Source: JBCCXL01 sp039191605 (GTDB lineage: Bacteria; Acidobacteriota; Thermoanaerobaculia; Multivoradales; JAHZIX01). From it: 64,000 nt of DNA. Both the position numbers and the translations under genes were made by a program. The stretch lies in contig JBCCXL010000003.1 of assembly GCA_039191605.1 (NCBI GenBank), positions 124,001 to 188,000 on the forward strand, read 5' to 3'. The notes beneath the pieces were generated by a model. The model was not told the DNA's origin. It made no database searches and saw only the letters and a list, made by a program, of their open reading frames with translations. Shown here piece after piece: positions 1 through 8,285 of this stretch (positions are counted from its first letter, which is position 1; each line of letters starts with the position of its first letter).

Positions 1-2
1 CC

Positions 3-59
3 TCTCCCGGGGAATGCAACCCCGATCGCGGCTGCAACGCCGATCCTGATGGGGATTGA
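3..59 (+). CDS. 3' end of a small Cys-containing peptide, possible second lanthipeptide precursor (partial)
   Basis: The frame beginning at base 3 reads 18 residues ending GECNPDRGCNADPDGD and then TGA at 57-59. A strong intrinsic terminator follows 35 nt later, so this is probably the end of a transcription unit that starts outside the window. The tail shares the string GCNAD with the precursor peptide at 2979-3173 and has two cysteines and a serine. I infer a paralogous RiPP precursor whose leader lies upstream. The alternative is the end of a larger calcium-binding or Cys-rich secreted protein. Only the 3' end is visible, so the leader box cannot be checked. Confidence 0.4.
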   Translation, partial: SPGECNPDRGCNADPDGD

Positions 60-93
60 TTCCTCGCCTTCAGCGAGTGCAATCTTTGTCTCG

Positions 94-130
94 AGGGCCC
101 GGGCGAATCGTCCGGGCCCTTCCTTTTTCT
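94..130 (+). terminator. Intrinsic terminator
   Basis: A 12-bp stem pairs 94-105 with 109-120 (one G-T wobble) around a 3-nt loop and is followed by TCCTTTTTCT. It sits just after the TGA of the truncated peptide gene and would separate it from the TPR gene downstream. Confidence 0.82.
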
Positions 131-504
131 GAAGGGTTTCCGGGCCAAGATTAGGTACTTGCCTAACTCACCTTTTTGGTTCTTTAGCAGGTTGTCGTCT
201 CATTTTGCTTCTGAGCGGCAACCTAATAGAGTAGAGATTCCCCTCATCGCCACCGCATTCCCTTCCCCCCTATTTCGGTGGCGTTCTCTGCAAGTCGTGG
301 AAGTGAGCGGGAATTCCTCTTCTACCCCGAGGAGTTTCTGTTTCAGGCCCTCTAGCTCGATCTCTATAGGTCGGACCCGCTGGAGTTCCCAGGCCCTCGC
401 TCTCTTTTAGAAGAGTTCTCTTAGAAGAGCCGATCTAGGCGAGCGTCGCAGGCTTTCCGACCCTGTCCCTAGCTTCGAACCACGTTCCATCCTTTTGGGA
501 TCTC
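131..504. other. Intergenic stretch, no gene recognised
   Basis: An open frame at 159-410 starts only at TTG, lacks a ribosome binding site and gives a Ser/Arg/Phe-rich product without family features. I see no RNA gene. The 5' control region of the TPR gene presumably lies here, but no clear -35/-10 pair stands out. Confidence 0.5.
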
Positions 505-1923
505 GTGTCGCCAGGCCCAAGTCTGGGCATAGCGTGTCGACCTCGACCTTCGGTCGAGGAGCTGGTGTGGTCAAGAGTCCATGAGTTTTTGTTGATGAAC
601 CCCTCTCGAGGCAATCTATCCGTGACGTCTGCTGGTCATTTGAACGCTCATTTGCTGCGTTGTGCTCTCGGTGATTCCCGGTGGAAGAAATCTCTTGCTC
701 TCGAGGAGCTTTTGGAACACCTGGCTGGTGGCTGCGATCGCTGCTGGTCGACACTCGAGAAGCAGAAGGAGGAGGGGGATCCGATCCAGACCATCCGAGA
801 TGACGTCTCGATCCGGCGCCTCCTGTTCTCGGCGGAAAAGGAGCTCGCAGCGGCCCGTCTCGAAGAGATCGAGTCCACGCCGCCTCCGGAGCGCAGCGCG
901 CTGCTGAAGGCTCCTCGCTTCTTCACGCGGGCGGTCTTTGACGGCCTCTTGGATCTCGGCCGCGGCGCCGCGGCGAGAGGAGATCTAGAAGAGTCGGAGC
1001 GATGGTACGACTCCTCGCTCGGGGTCTTGGTGCATCTCGAACCGAGGCTGTACGGAGCCGCCTCGATCGAGGATCAATGGGTCAAGCTGTGGTCTCTGCT
1101 CGGAAACCTGCGTCGGCTGGCGGATGATTTCGCCGGCGCCGATGCTGCCTTCCGCACCGCCCACCGTCACCGCGAGAGCGGTACCGGAGATCTCGTAGTC
1201 AACGCCGATCTGGTATCCCTGGAAGCGAGCCTGCGCACCGACCAGCGCCGCTTCGGCGAGGCGGAATCCCTGGTGCAGAGAGCGGTGGAGCTCTTTCTCG
1301 AGGCCGGAGACCGGCATCTCGCCGGTCGTGCGCTGCTCAAGCGGGTCAACCTGCTGCACCAACAGGGCAAGACGGTGGAGGCGCTGCAGCTGCTGGATCA
1401 GGCGGTGGAGTGGATCGAGGCGGACCGGGAGCCTCGCCTTGCCCTCATCGCTCAGCACAACCGAATCAACATGATGTGCATCAACGGTCGGGTGAGCGAG
1501 GCGCGGGAAGCCTTCGATGCCAGTCGCTCCCTCTACGAGCGCTTCGATGAGCCCTTGATGAACCTTCGGCAGCGATGGCTCGAGGGCCGATTGGCGCTAG
1601 AAGAAGGCGCTACGGAGATCGCTGAAGCGAAGCTGGAATCCGCTGCCGAGGGCTTCCTGGAACGGGAATCTCCCCTGCTCTGGGCCCTGGTCCACCTCGA
1701 TCGCGCTCAGCTCCTCGCCGTCAGCCACCGCCATCGCGAGCTCGCCACCCTCACCGCTTCGCTGGTGGAGGTGTTCCAAAGCCAAGAGATCCACCGCGAG
1801 ACCTTCGCCGCCCTCTCCCTTCTCCACCGCAGTGCTCTCGCTCAGCGAGTCACGACAAGCATGCTGGAAGAGGTCGCACGGCTGCTGCAATTTGGGCCGA
1901 GGACGCAGTCGAAGCCTTCGTGA
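505..1923 (+). CDS. TPR-repeat protein with zinc-finger-like N terminus
   Basis: Up to 472 aa. Roughly residues 150-450 are helical TPR-like repeats rich in Ala, Leu and Glu (for example segments containing RRFGEAESLVQRAVELF and GKTVEALQLLDQAVEWI). Before them lies HLAGGCDRCW, an H-L-x3-C-x2-C-W pattern seen in anti-sigma zinc fingers (zf-HC2/ZAS), which suggests a regulatory or scaffold role. The start is uncertain: GTG 505 opens the frame, GTG 565 is an alternative, and ATG 595 (MNPSRGN) is the first ATG. None has a convincing ribosome binding site. Proteins of this layout are frequent in some Acidobacteriota, but the function is not known to me. Its position beside the lanthipeptide genes makes a regulatory link possible but unproven. 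Confidence 0.75.
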   Translation: MSPGPSLGIACRPRPSVEELVWSRVHEFLLMNPSRGNLSVTSAGHLNAHLLRCALGDSRWKKSLALEELLEHLAGGCDRCWSTLEKQKEEGDPIQTIRDDVSIRRLLFSAEKELAAARLEEIESTPPPERSALLKAPRFFTRAVFDGLLDLGRGAAARGDLEESERWYDSSLGVLVHLEPRLYGAASIEDQWVKLWSLLGNLRRLADDFAGADAAFRTAHRHRESGTGDLVVNADLVSLEASLRTDQRRFGEAESLVQRAVELFLEAGDRHLAGRALLKRVNLLHQQGKTVEALQLLDQAVEWIEADREPRLALIAQHNRINMMCINGRVSEAREAFDASRSLYERFDEPLMNLRQRWLEGRLALEEGATEIAEAKLESAAEGFLERESPLLWALVHLDRAQLLAVSHRHRELATLTASLVEVFQSQEIHRETFAALSLLHRSALAQRVTTSMLEEVARLLQFGPRTQSKPS

Positions 1924-2978
1924 GGTCATGCTCCCCTGCTTGAGTCCGCGCTAGGCACGATGCTGTGGCGAGTCTAAGCAGTATTTGATCTCTATAGGGC
2001 CTGCGCACTCTGGGAGCGTCGGTCCCAGGAGCGCCTGAGCTCTAGGAAGGGCCGAGCCTTAGGGCGAGCGTACGCAGATCCGTTGGACCATCCATTGGTG
2101 GTCACTATGGAGTGGCGATAGCGTCGACTTCGAGCGCTAAGAGAGAGCTGATGAACAGAGCGGATCGGTCTCTTGTGGGGTGGTTAGTGGTTGGGCGGAG
2201 GGCTATGGGCTGAGTGATTTGAGTTCGTGAGTTAATCAAGTCGACTTACGACGAGTCGTTAATTAAATCTCGTTAGCAGGTAGTTAACCACTAGGGGTAA
2301 AGCGTCGAAATAGGCTCTTGCCGCTTGCTGGACAGTATTTCCAGTGCAATTGAACAGTCTGTCTTGTTTAAGTGTTGTGTTGCGATTTTACTGTATGTAT
2401 GTAATGCTGAGTAAATACTTCACTGTAGTAACGATCAAGAAGATCCAAGAGCAGCTGGTCAGCGATTGACGCAGGTTGGTTAGTGGCTGCGCTTCGGACC
2501 TCTTCAGTCTCATCACGCGCAACGAGGTGAACAGGCATGGTTCCAGTGCCGAGACGATCTCCATCGACTCGAGGTGATGCTGCGGTCCAGCGGCGGTTGC
2601 CTTGTCGCCAGGCAGGGTGCCTTTGCTCATGTTCTGGGTGGAGAGCTGAGGCGGGGCTGCGGGCCGAGGCCGCCTGTCCGTGTTGTAGGGCATAACGGCG
2701 AGCGGATACATGATGAGAAATAGCTTCGCCCTGCAGCAGAGATCTCGTACCTATCTGACCTTGGATAGGTCTCAGTTCTCGGGCATTGGGCGCTCTTCCC
2801 ACCGCGTGTTCTTAGGCTTTGGGAAGTCGTGGCTCAGCAATTTTTCTGGTTTTCAAAGACATATACCGCAGCGAAGGGGAGCGGCAGTCGGTCGCTTTCC
2901 GTCGATTGCTGCGCAAGGAAATTCAAGAGCTCCGGCGCTTTGGATTCCCCAAAGCGACCAAACCAAGGAGGCCTAGTA
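1924..2978. other. Long intergenic region upstream of the lanthipeptide precursor
   Basis: About 1 kb without a gene I can support. From about 2215 to 2440 it turns clearly AT-rich and contains the palindrome AAGTCGACTT (2238-2247) and several GTTAA motifs, so it probably carries the promoter or operator region. A small inverted repeat (ACCTATC 2749-2755, GATAGGT 2764-2770) lies nearer the precursor. Minus-strand frames at 2368-2802 and 2388-2711 have no ribosome binding site and no recognisable family. A short plus frame (2819-3016, TTG start) reads protein-like but overlaps the precursor start and may be a remnant. Confidence 0.5.
2965..2971 (+). promoter_or_regulatory. Ribosome binding site of the precursor peptide
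   Basis: AAGGAGG lies 7 nt before ATG 2979. It decides the start: the same frame is open from 2829, but that longer version has no ribosome binding site and would push the LSLQ leader box far from the N terminus. Confidence 0.85.
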
Positions 2979-3173
2979 ATGGACAACGTTCTCTCTCTTC
3001 AGATGCTCGGGAGTGATGTGGCGACTGCCTTGAGGAGCGGCTGCTCGAACTCGAACGTCAGCTGCGCTTCGAACAACAGCTGCGTGTCCTTCGGTAGCGG
3101 TGGTCAGGGTGGTTGCAACGCTGATGGCGCCTGCTCTCCTGCCCCGCATACGCCCTACTCTCCGAACTGGTGA
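2979..3173 (+). CDS. Class III lanthipeptide-type precursor peptide
   Basis: 64 aa. The leader starts MDNVLSLQMLGSD. The VLSLQ segment (residues 4-8) matches the LxLQ recognition box that class III precursors present to LanKC enzymes. After about residue 19 the peptide becomes Ser/Cys/Gly/Asn-rich, with cysteines at 22, 29, 35, 46 and 52 and ten serines from residue 20 on. Ser28-x2-Ser31-x3-Cys35 fits exactly the S-x2-S-x3-C pattern that yields labionin in labyrinthopeptin-like peptides. The C-terminal part (from Cys46, GCNADGACS, ending SPNW) is Pro/Asn-rich. The LanKC-type gene lies 546 nt downstream. I infer a modified secreted peptide. The ring pattern, the leader cleavage site and the activity cannot be read from sequence. 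Confidence 0.82.
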   Translation: MDNVLSLQMLGSDVATALRSGCSNSNVSCASNNSCVSFGSGGQGGCNADGACSPAPHTPYSPNW

Positions 3174-3213
3174 TGACGGCATAGAGCTGGCTGTATCCAA
3201 GGCTGACTCTGCC

Positions 3214-3244
3214 GCACGGCGTCCGATCTCCTCGGGCGCCGTGC
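3214..3244 (+). terminator. Hairpin between precursor and LanKC, probable partial terminator
   Basis: A 12-bp stem pairs 3214-3225 with 3233-3244 (one wobble) around a 7-nt loop, 41 nt after the precursor stop. The tail CTTGTCGGTTT is only weakly T-rich. This is consistent with leaky termination or 3'-end stabilisation, giving more precursor than enzyme mRNA. Confidence 0.6.
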
Positions 3245-3421
3245 CTTGTCGGTTTCCTGTCCGATCGGTTTCCGAGGCATCCGGCCACCATTTTGCCTGA
3301 CGATCGGTACACCGGTGAGCGGATCAAGCCTTGCGAAGGCCTATTCCACCGCAAGGTAAAGCTACAAGGCTAGCCCTTCATCGATTGGCACCGGTTCATC
3401 CCCTAGGAGGGGAAGTTTCAG

Positions 3422-3511
3422 ATGGCTAAGGGGTGCTCCAGGGGGGGACCCCAGGGAGGAAGCGATGATTCGGTGCCGGTGAGCAGTGGTGGTCGACCCG
3501 TCGGCCGTTGA
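3422..3511 (+). CDS. Possible 29-aa peptide between precursor and LanKC
   Basis: ATG 3422 follows AGGAGGGG (3405-3412) at 9 nt, one of the better ribosome binding sites here. The product begins MAKGCSRGGPQGG, ends GGRPVGR, is Gly/Ser-rich and has one Cys. It has no LxLQ box, so it is probably not a LanKC substrate. It could be a leader peptide for translational control of the synthetase gene, or a chance frame. Confidence 0.25.
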   Translation: MAKGCSRGGPQGGSDDSVPVSSGGRPVGR

Positions 3512-3719
3512 AAGATCAGCCTTTGAAATGAGTGCTGGAGGCGGACTTCCGTTGCCGTCAGCTCGCCTCCTTGGAGTGACTCAGAGTGAATCACTCCCTT
3601 AGGGAACGCGCCTTCACCAGGTCAATCATCGAGGATGTTGTCTCGACCTTCGATGGACTCCACGGACTGGTTGATGCTCGCCGAAGAACAGAGTTTTGGC
3701 AGGAGGAGATCAAGTCAAC

Positions 3720-6425
3720 ATGCTTAGTATCCAGCCGTTTCACGCATATTCCCTGCTACACCGCGAGTACTACGAAAATATCGAGCTATACGAACCGTCA
3801 GACAAATATTCAGCGGTCGTAAAAAGCTTTCTAGACGAAAGCTGGGGGCTGAGACTGCGGGGGTTTTGGTCGAATTGCTACCCAGCGGAATTCAAATATC
3901 TCCCTCACGGCTGGAAGATCCATCTCTCCGCGGTGCCCGCCACCGCTGAAGAGACGCTGAAGCGAACGATCCCCCTTGTCGCTTCACGAGGGATTGCCTT
4001 CAAATTCGTCTCCGATGAGTTCATGTTGCGCACTTCGCTATCGAAGAATTGGGCGCGCAGCGGGGCCGGAAAATTTGTCACGATCTACCCTCGATCCATC
4101 GAGGAGTTCAAGGAGCTGATCCAGGCCCTGTGGGAAGCGACACAAGATATGCGTGGGCCCTACATCCTGAGCGATCGGCCCTACAAAGATAGCCGGGTCG
4201 TCTACTACCGCTATGGTGAGCACGTCGCGACCCACCGTCCGGATGCCGCAGGGAATTTGCAGTCGGTGCTTGAAGCGCCGGACGGGTCAATGTACTTCGA
4301 CGAGCGGGTCCCCTACTTCAAGATGCCTCCATGGGTTGAGGACCCCTTCACTACGGAAGCACCGCTGGAGAAGCCTGGAGAGGACGGCGTCCAGCTGAAG
4401 GATGGCCGGTATCGGGTGTATCACGCCCTGAACATCGGAGCCATGGGCGGCATCTACCTCGCCTTTGACAACGAGATGGAAAAGGACGTGGTGATTCGTG
4501 AGGCGCGGCCGATGATGGGTTCGTCATCCGATAAAGCCGATACCTTTTCCCTCTTGCGCAAAGAGGCTCGAATTCTCCAGAAGCTGGGGCCGACGGGCTA
4601 TACCCCAAAGTTCTTCGACATCTTTCAGGAATGGGAGCACCTCTTCTTGGTGCAGGAGCTGCTGGATGCGGAGACCCTCTGGGGCGGAGCGATCAACTTC
4701 TACTATCGCCGCGCTGACTTAACGCCAAGAGACGCTTTTGAGCCACTGCGGGAGACGATCCTGCGCTTGATCCAGGGCCTGAGGGTGGTTCATTCCCATG
4801 GCGTTGTGCTGCGAGATCTCACCCGCACCAACGTGATGATCACGGAGGAAGGGGAGATTCGCTTCATCGATCTGGAGTTCGCCTACGAGCTAGAGGGAGA
4901 AGACAATTACCTCTTTGTTCAGACTCCGGGCTTCGCATCACCAGATCAGCTGAAGAATCTCCTCCCAAGCCCCCAGGATGATTACTACGCTCTCGGAGTG
5001 CTGATTCTCGACATCGTCTCTTTCTTCGCCGCAGGGATGGATTTGAATCGAGACGCGATTATCGATTCCTTCGAGCTCCATCTGCGCGAGCTGCGACTTC
5101 CTCTGGGCTTGCGCAAGATTGTAGAAGGGCTGACGGCTCTGGATGCTGAAGAACGGTGGGACCTTGATCGAGTCGAGCAGGAGCTGCTCGCTCTTCCCCT
5201 GCCGCCTGCTGAGGGTTTGCTCTTTCAGCAGCTGGGAGCTGTACCGGAGCGACCCACGCCGACAGCCGACCTGCTGAGAGAGCTCGAGATCACCGTGACG
5301 GGGGCGGCTCAATTCATCGAGAACAAGGTCCGTTACGTGCGCGAAGACACCCTGTGGCCGTCGTCCCCCTCGGTGTTCCAGTCCAGCCCTATCGGCCTGC
5401 AATTCGGTAGCTCCGGCCCAAGCCTGTTCCTTCAGCAGGTGCGCGGACGAATTCCGGAGAAGACCGTCGATTGGTTGCTCTATCGCGCGGAGCACGGCAA
5501 TCATCCTGCTGGATATTTCTCCGGCCTCGCAGGACTGGCGTGGCTCCTGTTGGAGGAGGGGCGACAGGAGCAGGCGGAAGCGCTTCTGGAACAGGCGAAC
5601 GCTGCAGACTCGCTGACCGAAGAGCTGGGCTTTTACTATGGCCTTTCCGGAGTCGCGACGGTGAACCTTCATTTTTGGAGTCGCCTGAAGAATGAGAAGT
5701 ATCTCGAATTTGCGACTCAGGCGGGCGAGACCCTAAAGCAGGCCGCCAAGGTTGCGGATACCGGCGTGGTGTGGAGCGATCCTGAGCAAACGCCCCTCGG
5801 ACTCGCCCTCGGACCCGCCGGAATCTCGCTTTTCCTCACCTATCTCGCCGCGACTTCAGGAGACGACTCGTGCCTTGAGCTGGCGCAGGAAGCTTTGATG
5901 TTCGAGCTCTCCTACGTCCAGGAGATCGGCGAGCTGCTGCTGTGGTTTCCCGCCACCAATTCGAGCTCTGCCGAGCCGAAGAGCCCGCATACCTTCTTCG
6001 GAACGGCTGGAACGGGAGCAGTGCTGTTACGAGCCGGCTTGTTGAGCGGCAACGGTGAGCTTCTCCATTGGGCTGAGCGCTGTGGCGGCACCGTCGCCGA
6101 GAGATATACCAACAAGCTCTGGTACGACTACGGCTTAGCCGGCTATGGAGAATATCTTTTGGACATGTACTATTTCCAGAAGGATAAGAAGTACTGGAAC
6201 GCCGCTGCCTACCTGGCGGAAGCCGTGATGCTGCATCGTTTCAAGAAGCCAGAAGGCTACATTTTTCTCGGTGAGAACCATCACAAATTCTGCTGTGATT
6301 TCTCTATGGGCTCCGCCGGCATCGGGCTGTTCCTGCACCGGGTATTGAACCCTGACCGCGGACGGATCACGCTGCCGGATCACCTGCTTCAGGGAGTGGC
6401 AAAGCCTCAAGAGGCCCACGTTTGA
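3720..6425 (+). CDS. Class III lanthipeptide synthetase (LanKC-type: lyase-kinase-cyclase)
   Basis: 901 aa from ATG 3720, preceded by AGGAGGAG (3701-3708). The frame is open from TTG 3696, but ATG 3720 gives the better start (MLSIQPFHAYS). LanKC enzymes phosphorylate Ser/Thr of the precursor, eliminate phosphate and cyclise the resulting dehydro residues with Cys. Order seen: an N-terminal lyase-like region (about 1-225); a kinase with glycine loop NIGAMGG (238-244), VVIREARP with Arg260 at the usual beta-3 Lys position, catalytic loop LRDLTRTNVM (Asp366) and IDLEFA (Asp384); then a LanC-like domain (about 530-890) with GTAGTGAVL and FCCDFSMGSAGIG (Cys858-Cys859). The LanC WC-G ligand position reads WYDYG, so the zinc site seems incomplete, as is usual for class III. 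The precursor is upstream and the exporter 64 nt downstream. Confidence 0.93.
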   Translation: MLSIQPFHAYSLLHREYYENIELYEPSDKYSAVVKSFLDESWGLRLRGFWSNCYPAEFKYLPHGWKIHLSAVPATAEETLKRTIPLVASRGIAFKFVSDEFMLRTSLSKNWARSGAGKFVTIYPRSIEEFKELIQALWEATQDMRGPYILSDRPYKDSRVVYYRYGEHVATHRPDAAGNLQSVLEAPDGSMYFDERVPYFKMPPWVEDPFTTEAPLEKPGEDGVQLKDGRYRVYHALNIGAMGGIYLAFDNEMEKDVVIREARPMMGSSSDKADTFSLLRKEARILQKLGPTGYTPKFFDIFQEWEHLFLVQELLDAETLWGGAINFYYRRADLTPRDAFEPLRETILRLIQGLRVVHSHGVVLRDLTRTNVMITEEGEIRFIDLEFAYELEGEDNYLFVQTPGFASPDQLKNLLPSPQDDYYALGVLILDIVSFFAAGMDLNRDAIIDSFELHLRELRLPLGLRKIVEGLTALDAEERWDLDRVEQELLALPLPPAEGLLFQQLGAVPERPTPTADLLRELEITVTGAAQFIENKVRYVREDTLWPSSPSVFQSSPIGLQFGSSGPSLFLQQVRGRIPEKTVDWLLYRAEHGNHPAGYFSGLAGLAWLLLEEGRQEQAEALLEQANAADSLTEELGFYYGLSGVATVNLHFWSRLKNEKYLEFATQAGETLKQAAKVADTGVVWSDPEQTPLGLALGPAGISLFLTYLAATSGDDSCLELAQEALMFELSYVQEIGELLLWFPATNSSSAEPKSPHTFFGTAGTGAVLLRAGLLSGNGELLHWAERCGGTVAERYTNKLWYDYGLAGYGEYLLDMYYFQKDKKYWNAAAYLAEAVMLHRFKKPEGYIFLGENHHKFCCDFSMGSAGIGLFLHRVLNPDRGRITLPDHLLQGVAKPQEAHV

Positions 6426-6489
6426 ACGTCTGGTCGTGGCGCTTCGTAAGTGCTGAAATCGCGCGATTCACTGGTCATGGAGGATAGCT

Positions 6490-8280
6490 ATGGAAGTCAC
6501 CGCTCCAACGCAAGCACGAATGCCCATTCAGCAGGTCTTCCAGCAGCTGAAGAGGATTCTGCATTTTGCGCGTCCTTATGCTGTCGGCCTCAGCGGCGGT
6601 TTTCTACTGTTCTTTTTGGCCACCGCCGTTGGCTTGGTGCTGCCCTTGGGTATCAAGGCACTCTTGGACACCGCGATTGGGCAGCGGAATGCAGATCTGC
6701 TGAATCAACTAGCGATCGGCCTACTAGCGCTCTTTATTTTTCGCTTCGTGCTCTCTTTTTTCGGCTCTTACATCATGATGCTCATCGGCGAGAAGATCGT
6801 GATCGGTCTTCGCTCACGCCTTTACAATCACCTGCTGCATCTCGATGTAAAGTTTTTTCATAACCAGAGGGTTGGAGATCTGACCTCGCGAATCATTAGC
6901 GATGCAGGCTCGATCCGTAGCCTGGTGACGGAAAATCTGGTGACGACGGTTCTCACGCTGCTCCAATTCTTTGGTGCGCTGGTCATCATGCTCACCATCG
7001 ACTGGAAATTGACTCTGGTGGTGTTGCTCGCCGCGCCCGCAGCGACGGCTGCCTCCCAGGCCTTTGGGCCTTATCTGCAGAATGCTTCCCGCAAGGTGCA
7101 GGAAAAGGCGGGGCGCACCGTCGCGGTGCTGCAGGAGGTTTTCAACGCTGTCCCGATGGTCAAGGTCTACGACCGTGAAGGCTATGAAAAGGGCCGCTTC
7201 GATTCGTCGCTGGATGATGTCTATGTAGCGACCCGCACCGCCGTGCGCGCCCAATCTCTCTTCAGTGCAGTGATCGGCCTGGTGACCGCCGTTTCGACCA
7301 TCGCGATCTTTTGGGCTGGAGGGCATAGCGTGCTTTCAGGGACGCTGACCGCTGGCGACCTCGTCGCTTTCCTCTTCTACGCCCAAACGATCAGTCAGGG
7401 GCTCTCGCAGCTCGCCCAGATCTACGGCAGTCTCTACTCCATCGTCGGCTCTTCGGAGCGGGTCTTCGAGCTGCTCGATCTGGATGCGGAGGTACAGAAC
7501 AAGCCCGGTGCCCTGCAGCCGGGTCTGGTGCGGGGTGAGCTCGAATTCGAGGATGTTTGCTTTGCCTATCAGGCAGATCACCCGGTACTAGATGGGGTGA
7601 GCTTTCAGGCGGAACCGGGAAAGACGATCGCTATCGTTGGCCTGAGTGGTGCCGGAAAGAGCTCGATCCTCAAGCTATTGCCTCGTCTTTATGATCCGCA
7701 GCGAGGAGCCATCCGTCTCGATGGCCACGACTTGCGAGATCTCGATCTCTCTTGGCTGCGGCAGCAGGTCGCCTTCGTCTCCCAGGACGTCATGCTGTTC
7801 TCGTCGACGGTGTTGGAGAATATCCGCTATGGCCGCCTCGATGCCTCGGAGGAGGAGATCCGGGCAGCGGCGATCGCCGCCAATGCTCACGAGTTCATTC
7901 GTGATTTACCCCAGGGCTACGAGACAGAAATCGGGGAGCGGGGCGTGAAGCTCTCCGGAGGCCAGCGCCAGCGCTTATCGCTAGCTCGGGCGCTGCTGAA
8001 GGATGCTCCCATCCTGATACTGGACGAGGCGACCTCTTCCATCGACTCCCTCTCCGAGAAGCTGATTCTCGAGGCGCTGAAGGATGCACGTCAGAGTCGC
8101 ACCACCTTGGTGGTTGCACATCGCCTGGCTACGGTGCGCGATAGCGATGAAATCCTGTTTATCGAGAACGGTCGCATCATCCAAAAAGGGCTGCACGATG
8201 AGCTGCTCAGTCTGCGGGGACCCTACGCGACGCTGGTGGCGAGTCAGCTCTCCCCGGCCTCTATCTCTCACGGAGCCTAG
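6490..8280 (+). CDS. ABC exporter, fused membrane and ATPase domains (LanT-like)
   Basis: 596 aa half-transporter that acts as a homodimer in the inner membrane. GGAGGA precedes ATG 6490. Residues about 25-310 form a six-helix type I exporter domain. The ATPase has Walker A GLSGAGKSS (384-392), signature LSGGQRQR (488-495) and Walker B ILILDEA (508-514). No N-terminal C39 peptidase is present; the protein goes directly into the membrane domain, so it would export but not cleave the leader. It lies between the LanKC gene (64-nt gap) and the permease (5-nt gap), so export of the modified peptide is the likely role. The family alone does not fix the substrate, and lipid export is an alternative. 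Confidence 0.9.
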   Translation: MEVTAPTQARMPIQQVFQQLKRILHFARPYAVGLSGGFLLFFLATAVGLVLPLGIKALLDTAIGQRNADLLNQLAIGLLALFIFRFVLSFFGSYIMMLIGEKIVIGLRSRLYNHLLHLDVKFFHNQRVGDLTSRIISDAGSIRSLVTENLVTTVLTLLQFFGALVIMLTIDWKLTLVVLLAAPAATAASQAFGPYLQNASRKVQEKAGRTVAVLQEVFNAVPMVKVYDREGYEKGRFDSSLDDVYVATRTAVRAQSLFSAVIGLVTAVSTIAIFWAGGHSVLSGTLTAGDLVAFLFYAQTISQGLSQLAQIYGSLYSIVGSSERVFELLDLDAEVQNKPGALQPGLVRGELEFEDVCFAYQADHPVLDGVSFQAEPGKTIAIVGLSGAGKSSILKLLPRLYDPQRGAIRLDGHDLRDLDLSWLRQQVAFVSQDVMLFSSTVLENIRYGRLDASEEEIRAAAIAANAHEFIRDLPQGYETEIGERGVKLSGGQRQRLSLARALLKDAPILILDEATSSIDSLSEKLILEALKDARQSRTTLVVAHRLATVRDSDEILFIENGRIIQKGLHDELLSLRGPYATLVASQLSPASISHGA

Positions 8281-8285
8281 TTGCC

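Noticed and set aside
2368..2802. Minus-strand frames of 107-144 codons in the long gap
   Set aside because: No ribosome binding site, no domain pattern, and overlapping frames of equal quality; more likely non-coding or decayed sequence.
2829..2978. N-terminally longer version of the lanthipeptide precursor
   Set aside because: AAGGAGG lies right before ATG 2979, and the LxLQ box sits at the correct distance only from that start.
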